From assembly GCA_964491625.1 (NCBI GenBank), contig CAZBIU010000148.1, forward strand, positions 1 to 15,555: a stretch of DNA of 15,555 nucleotides, read 5' to 3'. Shown piece by piece: positions 6,800-14,051 of the stretch. The notes beneath the pieces are model-generated. The model had not been told where the DNA came from. It did no database searches and saw nothing but the letters and a program-made list of their open reading frames with translations. The DNA comes from Fen-1118 sp964491625. GTDB lineage: Bacteria > Myxococcota_A > Polyangia > Fen-1088. The position numbers were made by a program, and so were the translations under genes. Every line of letters begins with the position of its first letter. The stretch's first letter is position 1.

Positions 6800-8698
6800 A
6801 TGATTCGACACTGCGTTCGAGGAATCACCATTCGTACCAGGCTACTAGGGAGGCTCGTCTTGACCGGAGCCTTCTCCGCTCTCGTGGCCGCGGGCTGCGG
6901 CGGCGGCAGCAGTGGCGGTGGCACTGGCGGCTCGCCGGGGAACCGGGACGCGGCACCCATCAAGGCGGACGGCCCGGTCGTGGGCCCCGATACGCTGGTA
7001 ACTGGTCCCGATACGCCGGTGCCTGGTCCCGACTCCGGTCCCGATGTGGCTGTATTCGGTCCCGAAGCAGGGCCTGACCTTACCATCCGATTCGACTCCG
7101 CCGCCGGTGGAGTCGGCGGCAGCGTTGACGTTGGTGGGACCGGCGGAATTGGTGGGATTGATGCCGCTGGCGCCGGCGGGGCTCCGGTCGACGCTCGAAT
7201 CAACGGTACCGAGGCTGGTCCGATTGATACGTCTTCTCGCCCCCTCGTATGTCCTCCGCTCGCCACCCATGACTCGAACTACCCGGCAACCACCGGCCTG
7301 ACCAACATTGCTTGGGACACCGATGGGACTCTCGTGACAGGAACCACCGGATACGTCGGCAACGCCTTTGCTGGCAAGACTTGGAACCGAGGCGGCAGCG
7401 CTGACATCGTGGTGGCCAAGCTCTATCCTGACGACCTCACGCCGGGGGACGGCCTGGCCCTCACGGCCAAGTGGGTCTTCGGCGTCGGCGACACCAAGGA
7501 TCAATTGGTGACCGGTGTCGGGGTCGCGAGCACCGGAGTTGGCGTGGTTGGACAATTCCTTGGCACCATCAGCCTCGATCCGGACCAGATCATCCCTATC
7601 CAGGACATCACCAACAACCAGTCTACCAAGGTGGACTACATCCTCGGGCTCAAGGACAGCGACGGAACCGGCGTGTGGTCGAAGAAGGTGAATTTGCAGG
7701 GCGGCCAGCTTCTCGCCATTGCGGCCAACCCCACCAAGAACTACTTCATCGTGTGTGGCGCGGCCATGAACACTGCCGCCAATCTCGCCACGACAAGCCT
7801 CACAGGCATCGCCGGAACCCCGGGTGGCGGGAAAGACGTGGTCGCGGCGGCCATCGACGCGAGCAGCGGAAAAGTCAAGTGGGCCAAGCTCTTCGGCGGG
7901 GCCGGCGACCAATCGTGCACCTCGGCCGCGCTCGACGACTCGGGCAGCGTCGTGCTCGCCGGCACCTTTGCGGGCGCACTCGACTTCGGTCTGGGCGCGC
8001 TGACCCCACCGGCGGAGGCCGTGGATGGCGGTTCCTCCGTCGCGCCACAGGTTCTCTGGGTGGCCAAACTCGACGGATCCACCGGGACTGTTGTGTCCGC
8101 GAAGAGCTTCGGCACCTCTGGCAATGTAACGCCCAGTGGATTGGCGATCGACGGTCAAGGCAATGTCATCGTTGCTGGCTGGTTCAACGCTCCGTTCGTC
8201 TTCGGAAGCCAGACAGTCACCCCGGGATCGCCAAGCCCAGGCACTGACGGATTGGCCTTGAAGCTCGACGGCTCGTTCACTCCGGGCTGGGCCCGACGCT
8301 GGGGCGGAACGGTCGCCACGAACAGCGGCGTTGATGTGGACTCCGCGGGTCGGATCACGGTCGTCGGCGCCTTCAGGGTGTCCGTTGACGTTGGCCCGGC
8401 GAACACCGTGCTGATGTCGCACGCGAACAATCCCGGCAGCTACGAGTCCGTCGTGGTTACGTTGGATGGCAGCAGCGGCCAGACTCTTTGTGCCCAGAAC
8501 TATGGGGACGCGAACGAGACCGGAGGGCTCGCGGCGGCGGTGGCGATAAATCGTCGGGCGAGCGGTACCAGCCAGGACCGGACGGCCATCGCCGGCTCAT
8601 TCAACAACGTCATCAGTTTCGGCGGCCAGACGACGACGCTTGCGATGCCTGCGGGAACGAGCACCACCAATCTGGCGTCCTACCTGGTGGAATTCTAA
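6800..8698 (+). CDS. Lipoprotein with GPD/Gly-rich stalk and SBBP-like beta-propeller domain (paralog B)
   Basis: The ATG at 6800 follows GAGGAAACC and gives a 632-aa protein with a compact basic start (MIRHCVRG...RTRLLGR), a hydrophobic segment and VAAGC, with Cys33 as the lipidation candidate. An upstream in-frame ATG at 6746, preceded by AAAAGGATAGCGGT, is also plausible and would add 18 residues, so the start is not settled. Residues 34-150 form a low-complexity stalk: Gly/Ser-rich, then GPD-type repeats, then Gly-rich. Residues 150-632 form the propeller-like part, with DDSGSVVLAGTFAG and DGQGNVIVAGWF blades. Shared landmarks with its neighbours are FIVCG (316-320) and FGGAGDQSC (365-373). 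No Cys-rich stalk is present, unlike paralog A. It lies 27 bp before the next gene and is probably cotranscribed. Ligand and role are unknown. Confidence 0.83.
   Translation: MIRHCVRGITIRTRLLGRLVLTGAFSALVAAGCGGGSSGGGTGGSPGNRDAAPIKADGPVVGPDTLVTGPDTPVPGPDSGPDVAVFGPEAGPDLTIRFDSAAGGVGGSVDVGGTGGIGGIDAAGAGGAPVDARINGTEAGPIDTSSRPLVCPPLATHDSNYPATTGLTNIAWDTDGTLVTGTTGYVGNAFAGKTWNRGGSADIVVAKLYPDDLTPGDGLALTAKWVFGVGDTKDQLVTGVGVASTGVGVVGQFLGTISLDPDQIIPIQDITNNQSTKVDYILGLKDSDGTGVWSKKVNLQGGQLLAIAANPTKNYFIVCGAAMNTAANLATTSLTGIAGTPGGGKDVVAAAIDASSGKVKWAKLFGGAGDQSCTSAALDDSGSVVLAGTFAGALDFGLGALTPPAEAVDGGSSVAPQVLWVAKLDGSTGTVVSAKSFGTSGNVTPSGLAIDGQGNVIVAGWFNAPFVFGSQTVTPGSPSPGTDGLALKLDGSFTPGWARRWGGTVATNSGVDVDSAGRITVVGAFRVSVDVGPANTVLMSHANNPGSYESVVVTLDGSSGQTLCAQNYGDANETGGLAAAVAINRRASGTSQDRTAIAGSFNNVISFGGQTTTLAMPAGTSTTNLASYLVEF
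6982..7065. repeat. Degenerate GGTCCCGA repeat coding for GPD motifs
   Basis: Five copies of a G-G-(T/C)-CCCGA core occur at irregular 12-24 base spacing inside the stalk of paralog B, giving GPD or GPE motifs. Copies are imperfect and unevenly spaced, so this looks like older duplication or selection for the peptide motif, not a recent expansion. Confidence 0.6.
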
Positions 8699-8725
8699 CC
8701 TCTCCTTGGGGCAGACGAGCAAGGC

Positions 8726-10960
8726 ATGGCTCCAAGCAAGATGACGAGGCGGCAGCGGGCTTTCGGGCTGTCGTGCGCGCCGCTTTTGGTCCTGCTTGGG
8801 GCCTGCGGAAGCAACAGTCCGCAGGAGAAAGTCGACGCTGGCCAACGTAAGTACTGCGATGCCAAGTGTTTTGACGGCGGATCCGACGGAGCAGTCGACA
8901 AGGGAGTGGGTGAGGCCGGCCAAGCCGGATCCTTTGACAGTGGTCTCGGTCGAGCCGATACCCTCTTCGACGACAGTGGGGCGCGATCGGACTCCGGACC
9001 GTCGGTCTTGGCCGATGGTGCCGTCGCGCTCGATGTCGTTGGTACGGAAGCTGGCCAGGAAGTGACGCCCGCGGACCGCCTCGATGGTGGCAGCGACGTC
9101 ACGGGAACCTCCAACGGCGATGGACCGTCGGATGTCAGGCTGGCGCCCCCTGACGCCGGCCCCGAAGTCGCGGGCGTGGCCGAGGTTCTACCTGACGTCC
9201 CGCCTGATATCCCCAGTGGTCGCGACGCAGTGGACGCTCCGGCCACCGGCGATGGACCGACGGCGGATCTCAACCTGACTCTCTTGGACACCGGTTCGGA
9301 CGTCACCGACGTCGGCTCCGACGCGGTCGAGGTTCAACCTGATGTTTCGCCCGACATCTCGGACGCTCCGGCCGATACTCCACCTCAGAGCGACCTTCTG
9401 GGACCGCCAGATACCTCCCCTGGGGCGTGCGGTATGGGCGGGGCGAGCTGGGCCGAGCCGCTCGGCGGGACGAAAGCGCCCGAGCTCGAAGGCCTTGCCA
9501 CGGCCACAGGCGGCATCCCCTGGATCGCTGGGGAATTCTGGCGAGACTACGATTTCGGCAGCGGCGTCGTTGCACATGGCACGGGAACCAGATCGAATGG
9601 CTTCGTGGTCAAGCTCGATCCCGCGACCGGCCTGGCCAGCGCAGCCTTCGGATTCGATAATCCCCAGGACCAGGCCCAGACAATCAAGGCTGTGACGGTG
9701 GCCTCGGGCGGCAACCTGGGGATCATCGGGACCGTCCAGAGCGAGATCGACTTCACGGGCAACTACTCCGATGGCTCGGGACCGACTGGTAACGCAGGCG
9801 TCGCGGGCGTCGACTACCTTGCCGCTAGCCAGCTCACGAATTTCTACGCGGTGCTGGATGGTACCTCCACCGGGAGCTACGTCAACCCGATCAAGGCCCA
9901 CATGGTCGATGTTGGCAGCGGCGCCCTGCTGGTGGCGGCCGCCAACCCGAACCAGAACGCCATCGCCTTCTGCGGAAAGACCAGCAAGATCGTTTCTGTC
10001 TGGAATGCGAGCGCGTCGACCAAGGGGGTCCGCACGACCACTGGCACTGGAGGCAACACGGCATTCGGCGGCGGCAACCTCGATCTCATCGTGTTCGTGG
10101 TCGACGCCACCAGCGGCAGCGTGAAGTGGGGCAAACAGTATGGCGGCGCGGGCGATCAAGTCTGCGAATCGATTGCCATGGACGATAGTGGCAACGTCAT
10201 CATCGCGGGCAACTATTCTGGCGACCTCTTTGGGCTTCCCAATGTCGCGGATACCAGCGGCACCACGGCTGTGCTTTTCGCGGCCAAGCTCGATGCGGCC
10301 GACGGTTCCCTGGTTGGATCGGCGCAGGCCTGGGCTGGAACCGGGCGCTCGGACGCCTTTGGCCTGACCGCTGATTCGGCCGGCAACATTATCATGGGGG
10401 GCAGCATCGCTAGCTCCGTGGACTTCGGTGGCGGGCATGTGGCTGCCTACGCGGGTCTAAACGACGCCTTCGTGGTGAAGTTCGATTCGTCTTTCAATTC
10501 GACATGGGTCAAGTCCTACGGCGACGCTGGCCAGGACCAAGTCATAAACAGCGTGGGGGTGTCTTCGACCGGCGATGTGTTCATAGGCGGTACGTTCAAG
10601 GGCAGTTTGACCGGGCTCGGGCTCACCAACAGCGACAACGCAACCACCGACGCCTTCGCGGCGCAGCTTAGCGGGGCGGATGGAAGCACGGTCTGTACCA
10701 GGCAATACGGCGACGCGGCGGGTAGTCAAACGATCTATGCCGTCTCTGTGGCTCGCTCTGCGTCCGGTGCCTTGGCTGACTCGGTCTTCGTCGCGGGTAG
10801 CTTCGCCAACACCATCACCATGGGCAGCTCGGTCCTGTATTCCCCGGGCTCGGTCTGCACCGTCGACAATGACTGTGGCGGATCGGGCATAACCTGCCAT
10901 AGCGGGCACTGCGAAGCGAGTGGCGCGATCAGCTACTTTGTCTCGCGGCTATCTCAATAG
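8726..10960 (+). CDS. Lipoprotein with long Asp-rich stalk and SBBP-like beta-propeller domain (paralog C)
   Basis: A 744-aa protein: basic start (SKMTRRQR), hydrophobic core and lipobox VLLGAC with Cys27. Residues 28-232 are an unusually long acidic low-complexity stalk (PDVPPDIPSGRDAVDAPATG, later VQPDVSPDISDAPADTPP) that appears to contain a degenerate internal duplication. Residues 233-744 form the propeller-like region with blades such as DDSGNVIIAGNYSG, DSAGNIIMGGSI and SSTGDVFIGGTFKG. Shared landmarks are IAFCG (413-417) and YGGAGDQVC (472-480). A four-Cys segment (Cys711, 717, 724, 729) interrupts the last blade, where paralogs A and B have nothing similar. The ATG at 8726 has only a weak AAGG upstream, and an in-frame ATG at 8741 is an alternative. 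The gene is last in the operon, and its stop overlaps the end of the convergent YfhO-type gene by 7 bp. Confidence 0.83.
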   Translation: MAPSKMTRRQRAFGLSCAPLLVLLGACGSNSPQEKVDAGQRKYCDAKCFDGGSDGAVDKGVGEAGQAGSFDSGLGRADTLFDDSGARSDSGPSVLADGAVALDVVGTEAGQEVTPADRLDGGSDVTGTSNGDGPSDVRLAPPDAGPEVAGVAEVLPDVPPDIPSGRDAVDAPATGDGPTADLNLTLLDTGSDVTDVGSDAVEVQPDVSPDISDAPADTPPQSDLLGPPDTSPGACGMGGASWAEPLGGTKAPELEGLATATGGIPWIAGEFWRDYDFGSGVVAHGTGTRSNGFVVKLDPATGLASAAFGFDNPQDQAQTIKAVTVASGGNLGIIGTVQSEIDFTGNYSDGSGPTGNAGVAGVDYLAASQLTNFYAVLDGTSTGSYVNPIKAHMVDVGSGALLVAAANPNQNAIAFCGKTSKIVSVWNASASTKGVRTTTGTGGNTAFGGGNLDLIVFVVDATSGSVKWGKQYGGAGDQVCESIAMDDSGNVIIAGNYSGDLFGLPNVADTSGTTAVLFAAKLDAADGSLVGSAQAWAGTGRSDAFGLTADSAGNIIMGGSIASSVDFGGGHVAAYAGLNDAFVVKFDSSFNSTWVKSYGDAGQDQVINSVGVSSTGDVFIGGTFKGSLTGLGLTNSDNATTDAFAAQLSGADGSTVCTRQYGDAAGSQTIYAVSVARSASGALADSVFVAGSFANTITMGSSVLYSPGSVCTVDNDCGGSGITCHSGHCEASGAISYFVSRLSQ

Positions 10961-13308
10961 CCCGACCGCTTCCTTGCGGTGAGTACGAAGACGAGTAGGC
11001 CGAGAGTTGAAAGGGCCAGCGCCAGCCGCAGGCCGGGAGATCGGTAAGAGAGCTCGATACGGTGAGTCCCGGCCGGGATGGGGACCGCACGCATGACCAG
11101 GTTCGCGGCTAGCACCGGCGCGGGCGTGCCGTCCACCGTCGCGCTCCAGCCCGGATCGTACTGCTCGACGAACACCGCAAGGTTGGGCGCTGGCGTCGCG
11201 CATTCGGCGACCACGCGGGTGTTGGAAAAGCTCACCAGGTGGCAGCCGTGGGTTTGGTTGGCCTCAATGGTCGGCGTCAGCATCGGCTGTCCGGCCGTTA
11301 GCAGGACGACTTCTCTGCCCGAGACCACGGCCTCGTCGCTCAGATGCTGGGCCGCTTCGTCGGGGCGCACGCTTCGTATCTGGTTTGGCAGATAGACCCG
11401 GGGCAAGACGCCGTCTGCGCGCAGAAGGCTTCCGTGCGGCAACGGATGCGCGATGACCTTGGCCACCACGACCCGTTCGATGTCGCCAACCTCGGCGTCG
11501 CTCGCCAAAACGTAGGGCATGGCGAGCAGTTTGAGCGAGCGCCCCAGGGACTCGTAGGTGCGTGGGCCGAGTCGTGAAAGCAGATCGGGGATGGCCGATG
11601 CATAGCCCGGCATCACAGCCAGTCCGAAGACGTTCAGGGTGTTCGGCGTCAGACAGCGGATCGCCCGCTCTTGACTGTCGCGCCAGGTGGCATCGGGGCC
11701 AAGCGGGTCGGCGTTCGCTTCGAGGTTGGGCATGCGGTAGAGGCGCGGCGGCGCGGGATTGCCGCGATTGTCGTCGAGCACGGCCGAAGCAGCGGGTGGC
11801 ACGGTCATCAAGGTTCGCGCCGATCCGAAGCCGGCAATGCGATGGGCGGGCAGGCCGAGGTCGAGCACCAGGAGGCCAACGATGGCGAGAACCACGATTT
11901 TCGCGATGCTCTCCTTGCGCGAAAAATGCCGAAGCGCGAAGACCAGCCCGCACAGCAGACCAAGAAGCACAAGCCCACGCAAGCAGGCTCCGCGCGCATC
12001 CCCGATAAGCGCTTCGGGAAGAAACACGCCGGCCAAAGCCGCGAAAGCGGCGAGGCCACCCGCGAAGGCGACGAGTCGCCGCAGGCGCGGTTTGTCTTCT
12101 GCGAGCAAGCTGGTGGCGCCAAGCCCTGCCAGAAGCGAAAGCGGCGCCACGACCAGCACGACGTATTTTTCCGGCGAGTGCATATGCGCGAAGGGGAAGA
12201 GAATCCGGCGCCATATCTCGTGCACGGGACTGTGCTTGCCGAACGCGACGAAGAGCGCGAGCAGCGCCGAAGCGGCCAGCACACCAGGCAAGCGCCGCCG
12301 GCGTAGCCCGAAGAGAACGAACGCAAGGGCGACCACACCGAGGTACGAGCTGAAGAACAGCGGCGCGCCCGCTGCCCCCGGCTCGCCGACGATGCTGCCT
12401 GCGGGATACGTGCCGGTCGGATCGCCGAGCGCGCCCGGCGCCACCATCTCAAGTAGGCGCAAGGGATGGTGCGAATAGAGCTCGGCGGCCTCGCGACTGA
12501 ATTCCTGAGCGCGTTCGGTGGAGCCGAGCATGCGCACGGACGGCAACCATGAAACCGCAGCGATGAGCACGGCGATGCCCCACGCCAGGCCCGACCTGGC
12601 GGTCACCAACAGAGCGACGCGCGGCGGACGATTACGTGTCCCCGCAGCCAGCACCACGACCAGGGCGAAGAACAAGGCCATCGCGCTCATGAAGGGCTCG
12701 CCCACCAGCAGGGACAGGGCCATGGGCCATACCGCCGCAGCCGACGGCGCGCGACCTTCCCTGCGCGCCGAGATCAGGAATCCGCGCGCCACCCAGGGAA
12801 TCCACGCCTCACCCAGCAACAGCGGGCCGATGGCCCAAGCCGACGTGGTGTGTCCCGACAGCGCCCACGACAAGCCCGCCACGGCCGCGCCCACGGGACC
12901 CGCGCCCAGCCTGCGCGCGAGCAGCAGCATGCCGACGCCACCCCAGATGAGATGGGCCAGGCTGAGCCAGCTCGCAAGATGCGCCACAAGGCCGTCGGGT
13001 ACCAGCAGGAAGAGCCAGTGCGGGGGATAGAAGACCCCATACTGGGGATCGGCGAGAAGCGGGAAGCCCAGGCCCTGATAAGGATTCCAGGCCGGGAGCT
13101 CGCCCGCCCGAAGCGACTGGCGCACGAACCAGCGAGCCGGGAAAACCCACAGCGCGGTATCCCGGTGGAAAACGATATGGCCGGCCAGCATCGGCCAATA
13201 GACCAGCAGCACGGCGACCAGGAGGGCGACGACGGAAAGCACAAGCACACGCGACTTGGTTGGACCTTGGGGAGATGCGGTCGCGTCTGGCAACACTTTG
13301 TCCATCAT
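10954..13308 (-). CDS. YfhO-family polytopic membrane protein (GT-C-like)
   Basis: A 784-aa protein with a first helix at about 20-42, then a periplasmic loop with HRDTALWVFPARWFVRQSL and WNPYQGLGFPLLADPQYG (47-91) typical of YfhO proteins, where acidic residues in the first loop are thought to serve GT-C-type sugar transfer. About a dozen helices follow. An extracytoplasmic part near the end carries YDPGWSATVDGTPAPVLAAN and VPIPAGTHRIELSYRSPG, the characteristic C-terminal YfhO domain, before a last helix and RKRSGY. YfhO members in Firmicutes glycosylate lipoteichoic acid or related polymers; in this organism the target would differ and is unknown. Two adjacent ATGs occur at 13308 and 13305 behind AAGGTGG (13313-13319), and spacing slightly favours 13305. 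It is convergent with the lipoprotein operon and divergent from the exosortase cassette. Confidence 0.85.
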   Translation of the reverse strand: MMDKVLPDATASPQGPTKSRVLVLSVVALLVAVLLVYWPMLAGHIVFHRDTALWVFPARWFVRQSLRAGELPAWNPYQGLGFPLLADPQYGVFYPPHWLFLLVPDGLVAHLASWLSLAHLIWGGVGMLLLARRLGAGPVGAAVAGLSWALSGHTTSAWAIGPLLLGEAWIPWVARGFLISARREGRAPSAAAVWPMALSLLVGEPFMSAMALFFALVVVLAAGTRNRPPRVALLVTARSGLAWGIAVLIAAVSWLPSVRMLGSTERAQEFSREAAELYSHHPLRLLEMVAPGALGDPTGTYPAGSIVGEPGAAGAPLFFSSYLGVVALAFVLFGLRRRRLPGVLAASALLALFVAFGKHSPVHEIWRRILFPFAHMHSPEKYVVLVVAPLSLLAGLGATSLLAEDKPRLRRLVAFAGGLAAFAALAGVFLPEALIGDARGACLRGLVLLGLLCGLVFALRHFSRKESIAKIVVLAIVGLLVLDLGLPAHRIAGFGSARTLMTVPPAASAVLDDNRGNPAPPRLYRMPNLEANADPLGPDATWRDSQERAIRCLTPNTLNVFGLAVMPGYASAIPDLLSRLGPRTYESLGRSLKLLAMPYVLASDAEVGDIERVVVAKVIAHPLPHGSLLRADGVLPRVYLPNQIRSVRPDEAAQHLSDEAVVSGREVVLLTAGQPMLTPTIEANQTHGCHLVSFSNTRVVAECATPAPNLAVFVEQYDPGWSATVDGTPAPVLAANLVMRAVPIPAGTHRIELSYRSPGLRLALALSTLGLLVFVLTARKRSGY

Positions 13309-13466
13309 TGCGCCACCTTACCAGTTGGGACCGAAATGCCGGGCGAGCATGGACAAGAGTTCGCACAGCCGTTTCGGACCTGGCGAATACCCCACCTTCA
13401 CGTAGTTGTTGCATTGTGTTCACTTCAGATCCGCTAACGTCTGGCCTCGGTTTCGCCCAGCACGCA

Positions 13467-13482
13467 GTTGTTAGAACACAAC
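13467..13482. repeat. Short inverted repeat GTTGT-N6-ACAAC next to the cargo ribosome site
   Basis: GTTGT (13467-13471) and ACAAC (13478-13482) are exact reverse complements with a 6-base loop, ending 1 base before the ribosome site. GTAGTTGTTGCATTGTG around 13402-13418 contains a related GTTGTTG. With only five pairs it may be chance. If real, it could be a small operator or a leader hairpin affecting translation of the cassette. Confidence 0.25.
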
Positions 13483-13483
13483 C

Positions 13484-13492
13484 GGGGAGGTG
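13484..13492 (+). promoter_or_regulatory. Strong ribosome binding site of the cargo gene
   Basis: GGGGAGGTG, with GGAGG ending 6 nt before the ATG at 13497. It is the best Shine-Dalgarno match in the window and fixes the cargo start at 13497 instead of the internal ATG at 13557, even though this gives the signal peptide an unusually long basic N-region. Confidence 0.8.
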
Positions 13493-13496
13493 AATT

Positions 13497-14051
13497 ATGC
13501 ATCCAGGAAGACTGGCCGTAGTTTCATTGAGAAGAGAACCATGGATATCGCGCCGAATGGCGCGCAAGGCAGGACTGTGGCTCGTGTTCGCGGCCATGTT
13601 CGTCCTCGTCGGCTTACCCGGCCGCGCCGAGGCCAAGACAGGCACGCTCACCGTCACGCTCGTCGACTACCAGGGATATGTTCACACGTTCAACGTCACG
13701 GCGGACGCGAGCGGCAGCTTCACCGGCCCGGGAGTCGCAACTTTGAACGGCGCCTATCAGAACGACGAAACCATCACCGGGTCCTCCGACCCCGTGAGTG
13801 GCGCCATTCTTTCCTGGGACGCCACCTACACGAACGGCGGCTACGCGGGATATCACTGGTGGTGGCACGGTGGACCTCTGGTGGCCAATGACAGCCTCTC
13901 TCGCCAACTTAACTTCACGATGTCGATCCAATGGCCGCTCGCCGCTCCCGCCGCGGCTCCGTGGCACATCGTGCTTGCGGGTCTGGCGGCGATAGCGTTC
14001 CTGCTGTCCGTGCAACGCCGCCGCAAAAGGTCCCAGCTCAAGGGGGCATGA
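13497..14051 (+). CDS. Secreted protein with C-terminal exosortase-type sorting tail (predicted cassette cargo)
   Basis: A 184-aa protein. Residues 1-46 are a long signal peptide: basic stretch (SLRREPWISRRMARKAG), hydrophobic LWLVFAAMFVLVGL, and a cut expected after AEA before KTGTLTV. The mature part (47-146) looks beta-rich (TLTVTLVDYQGYVHTFNVTA; DETITGSSDPVSGAILSWDA) with a striking aromatic patch GYHWWWHGG at 118-126. The C-terminus has the three-part build of exosortase substrates: an Ala/Pro-rich motif ending APW (149-156), a hydrophobic helix (157-171) and a basic end RRRKR (174-178). There is no PEP and no IPTLxxWG motif. Its stop overlaps the exosortase start as ATGA, so the two are translationally coupled. 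Inferred role: cargo that is exported, cut near the APW motif and released or attached at the surface. The fold of the mature domain is not recognised. Confidence 0.82.
   Translation: MHPGRLAVVSLRREPWISRRMARKAGLWLVFAAMFVLVGLPGRAEAKTGTLTVTLVDYQGYVHTFNVTADASGSFTGPGVATLNGAYQNDETITGSSDPVSGAILSWDATYTNGGYAGYHWWWHGGPLVANDSLSRQLNFTMSIQWPLAAPAAAPWHIVLAGLAAIAFLLSVQRRRKRSQLKGA

Larger units (their letters stand above)
13309..13496. promoter_or_regulatory. Divergent intergenic region upstream of the exosortase cassette
   Basis: This 188-bp stretch lies between the YfhO-type gene (minus) and the cargo gene (plus), so it should contain promoters for both. TTGCAT at 13409-13414 with GCTAAC about 18 bp later is the nearest to a sigma-70 pair on the plus strand, but the -10 match is poor. 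The segment next to the cargo start carries a GTTGT/ACAAC inverted repeat and a strong ribosome site. No regulator gene lies close by. Confidence 0.45.

Noticed and set aside
6845..8422. 525-codon open frame on the minus strand
   Set aside because: It lies opposite paralog B, lacks any family-like motif or signal, and is typical of high-GC antisense frames. The plus strand has a lipobox and repeated blade motifs.
9188..10438. 416-codon open frame on the minus strand
   Set aside because: It is antisense to paralog C, with Arg/Gly/Ala-biased composition and no recognisable domain.
13931..14047. Longer N-terminus for the exosortase
   Set aside because: The extension is a shadow of the cargo gene. 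The ATG at 14048 is in the stop/start overlap, has a GGGGG before it and gives the normal family length.
13941..14051. MYXO-CTERM or classic PEP-CTERM tail
   Set aside because: No Cys-containing MYXO-CTERM motif and no PEP triplet precede the helix, so only the general three-part plan is supported.
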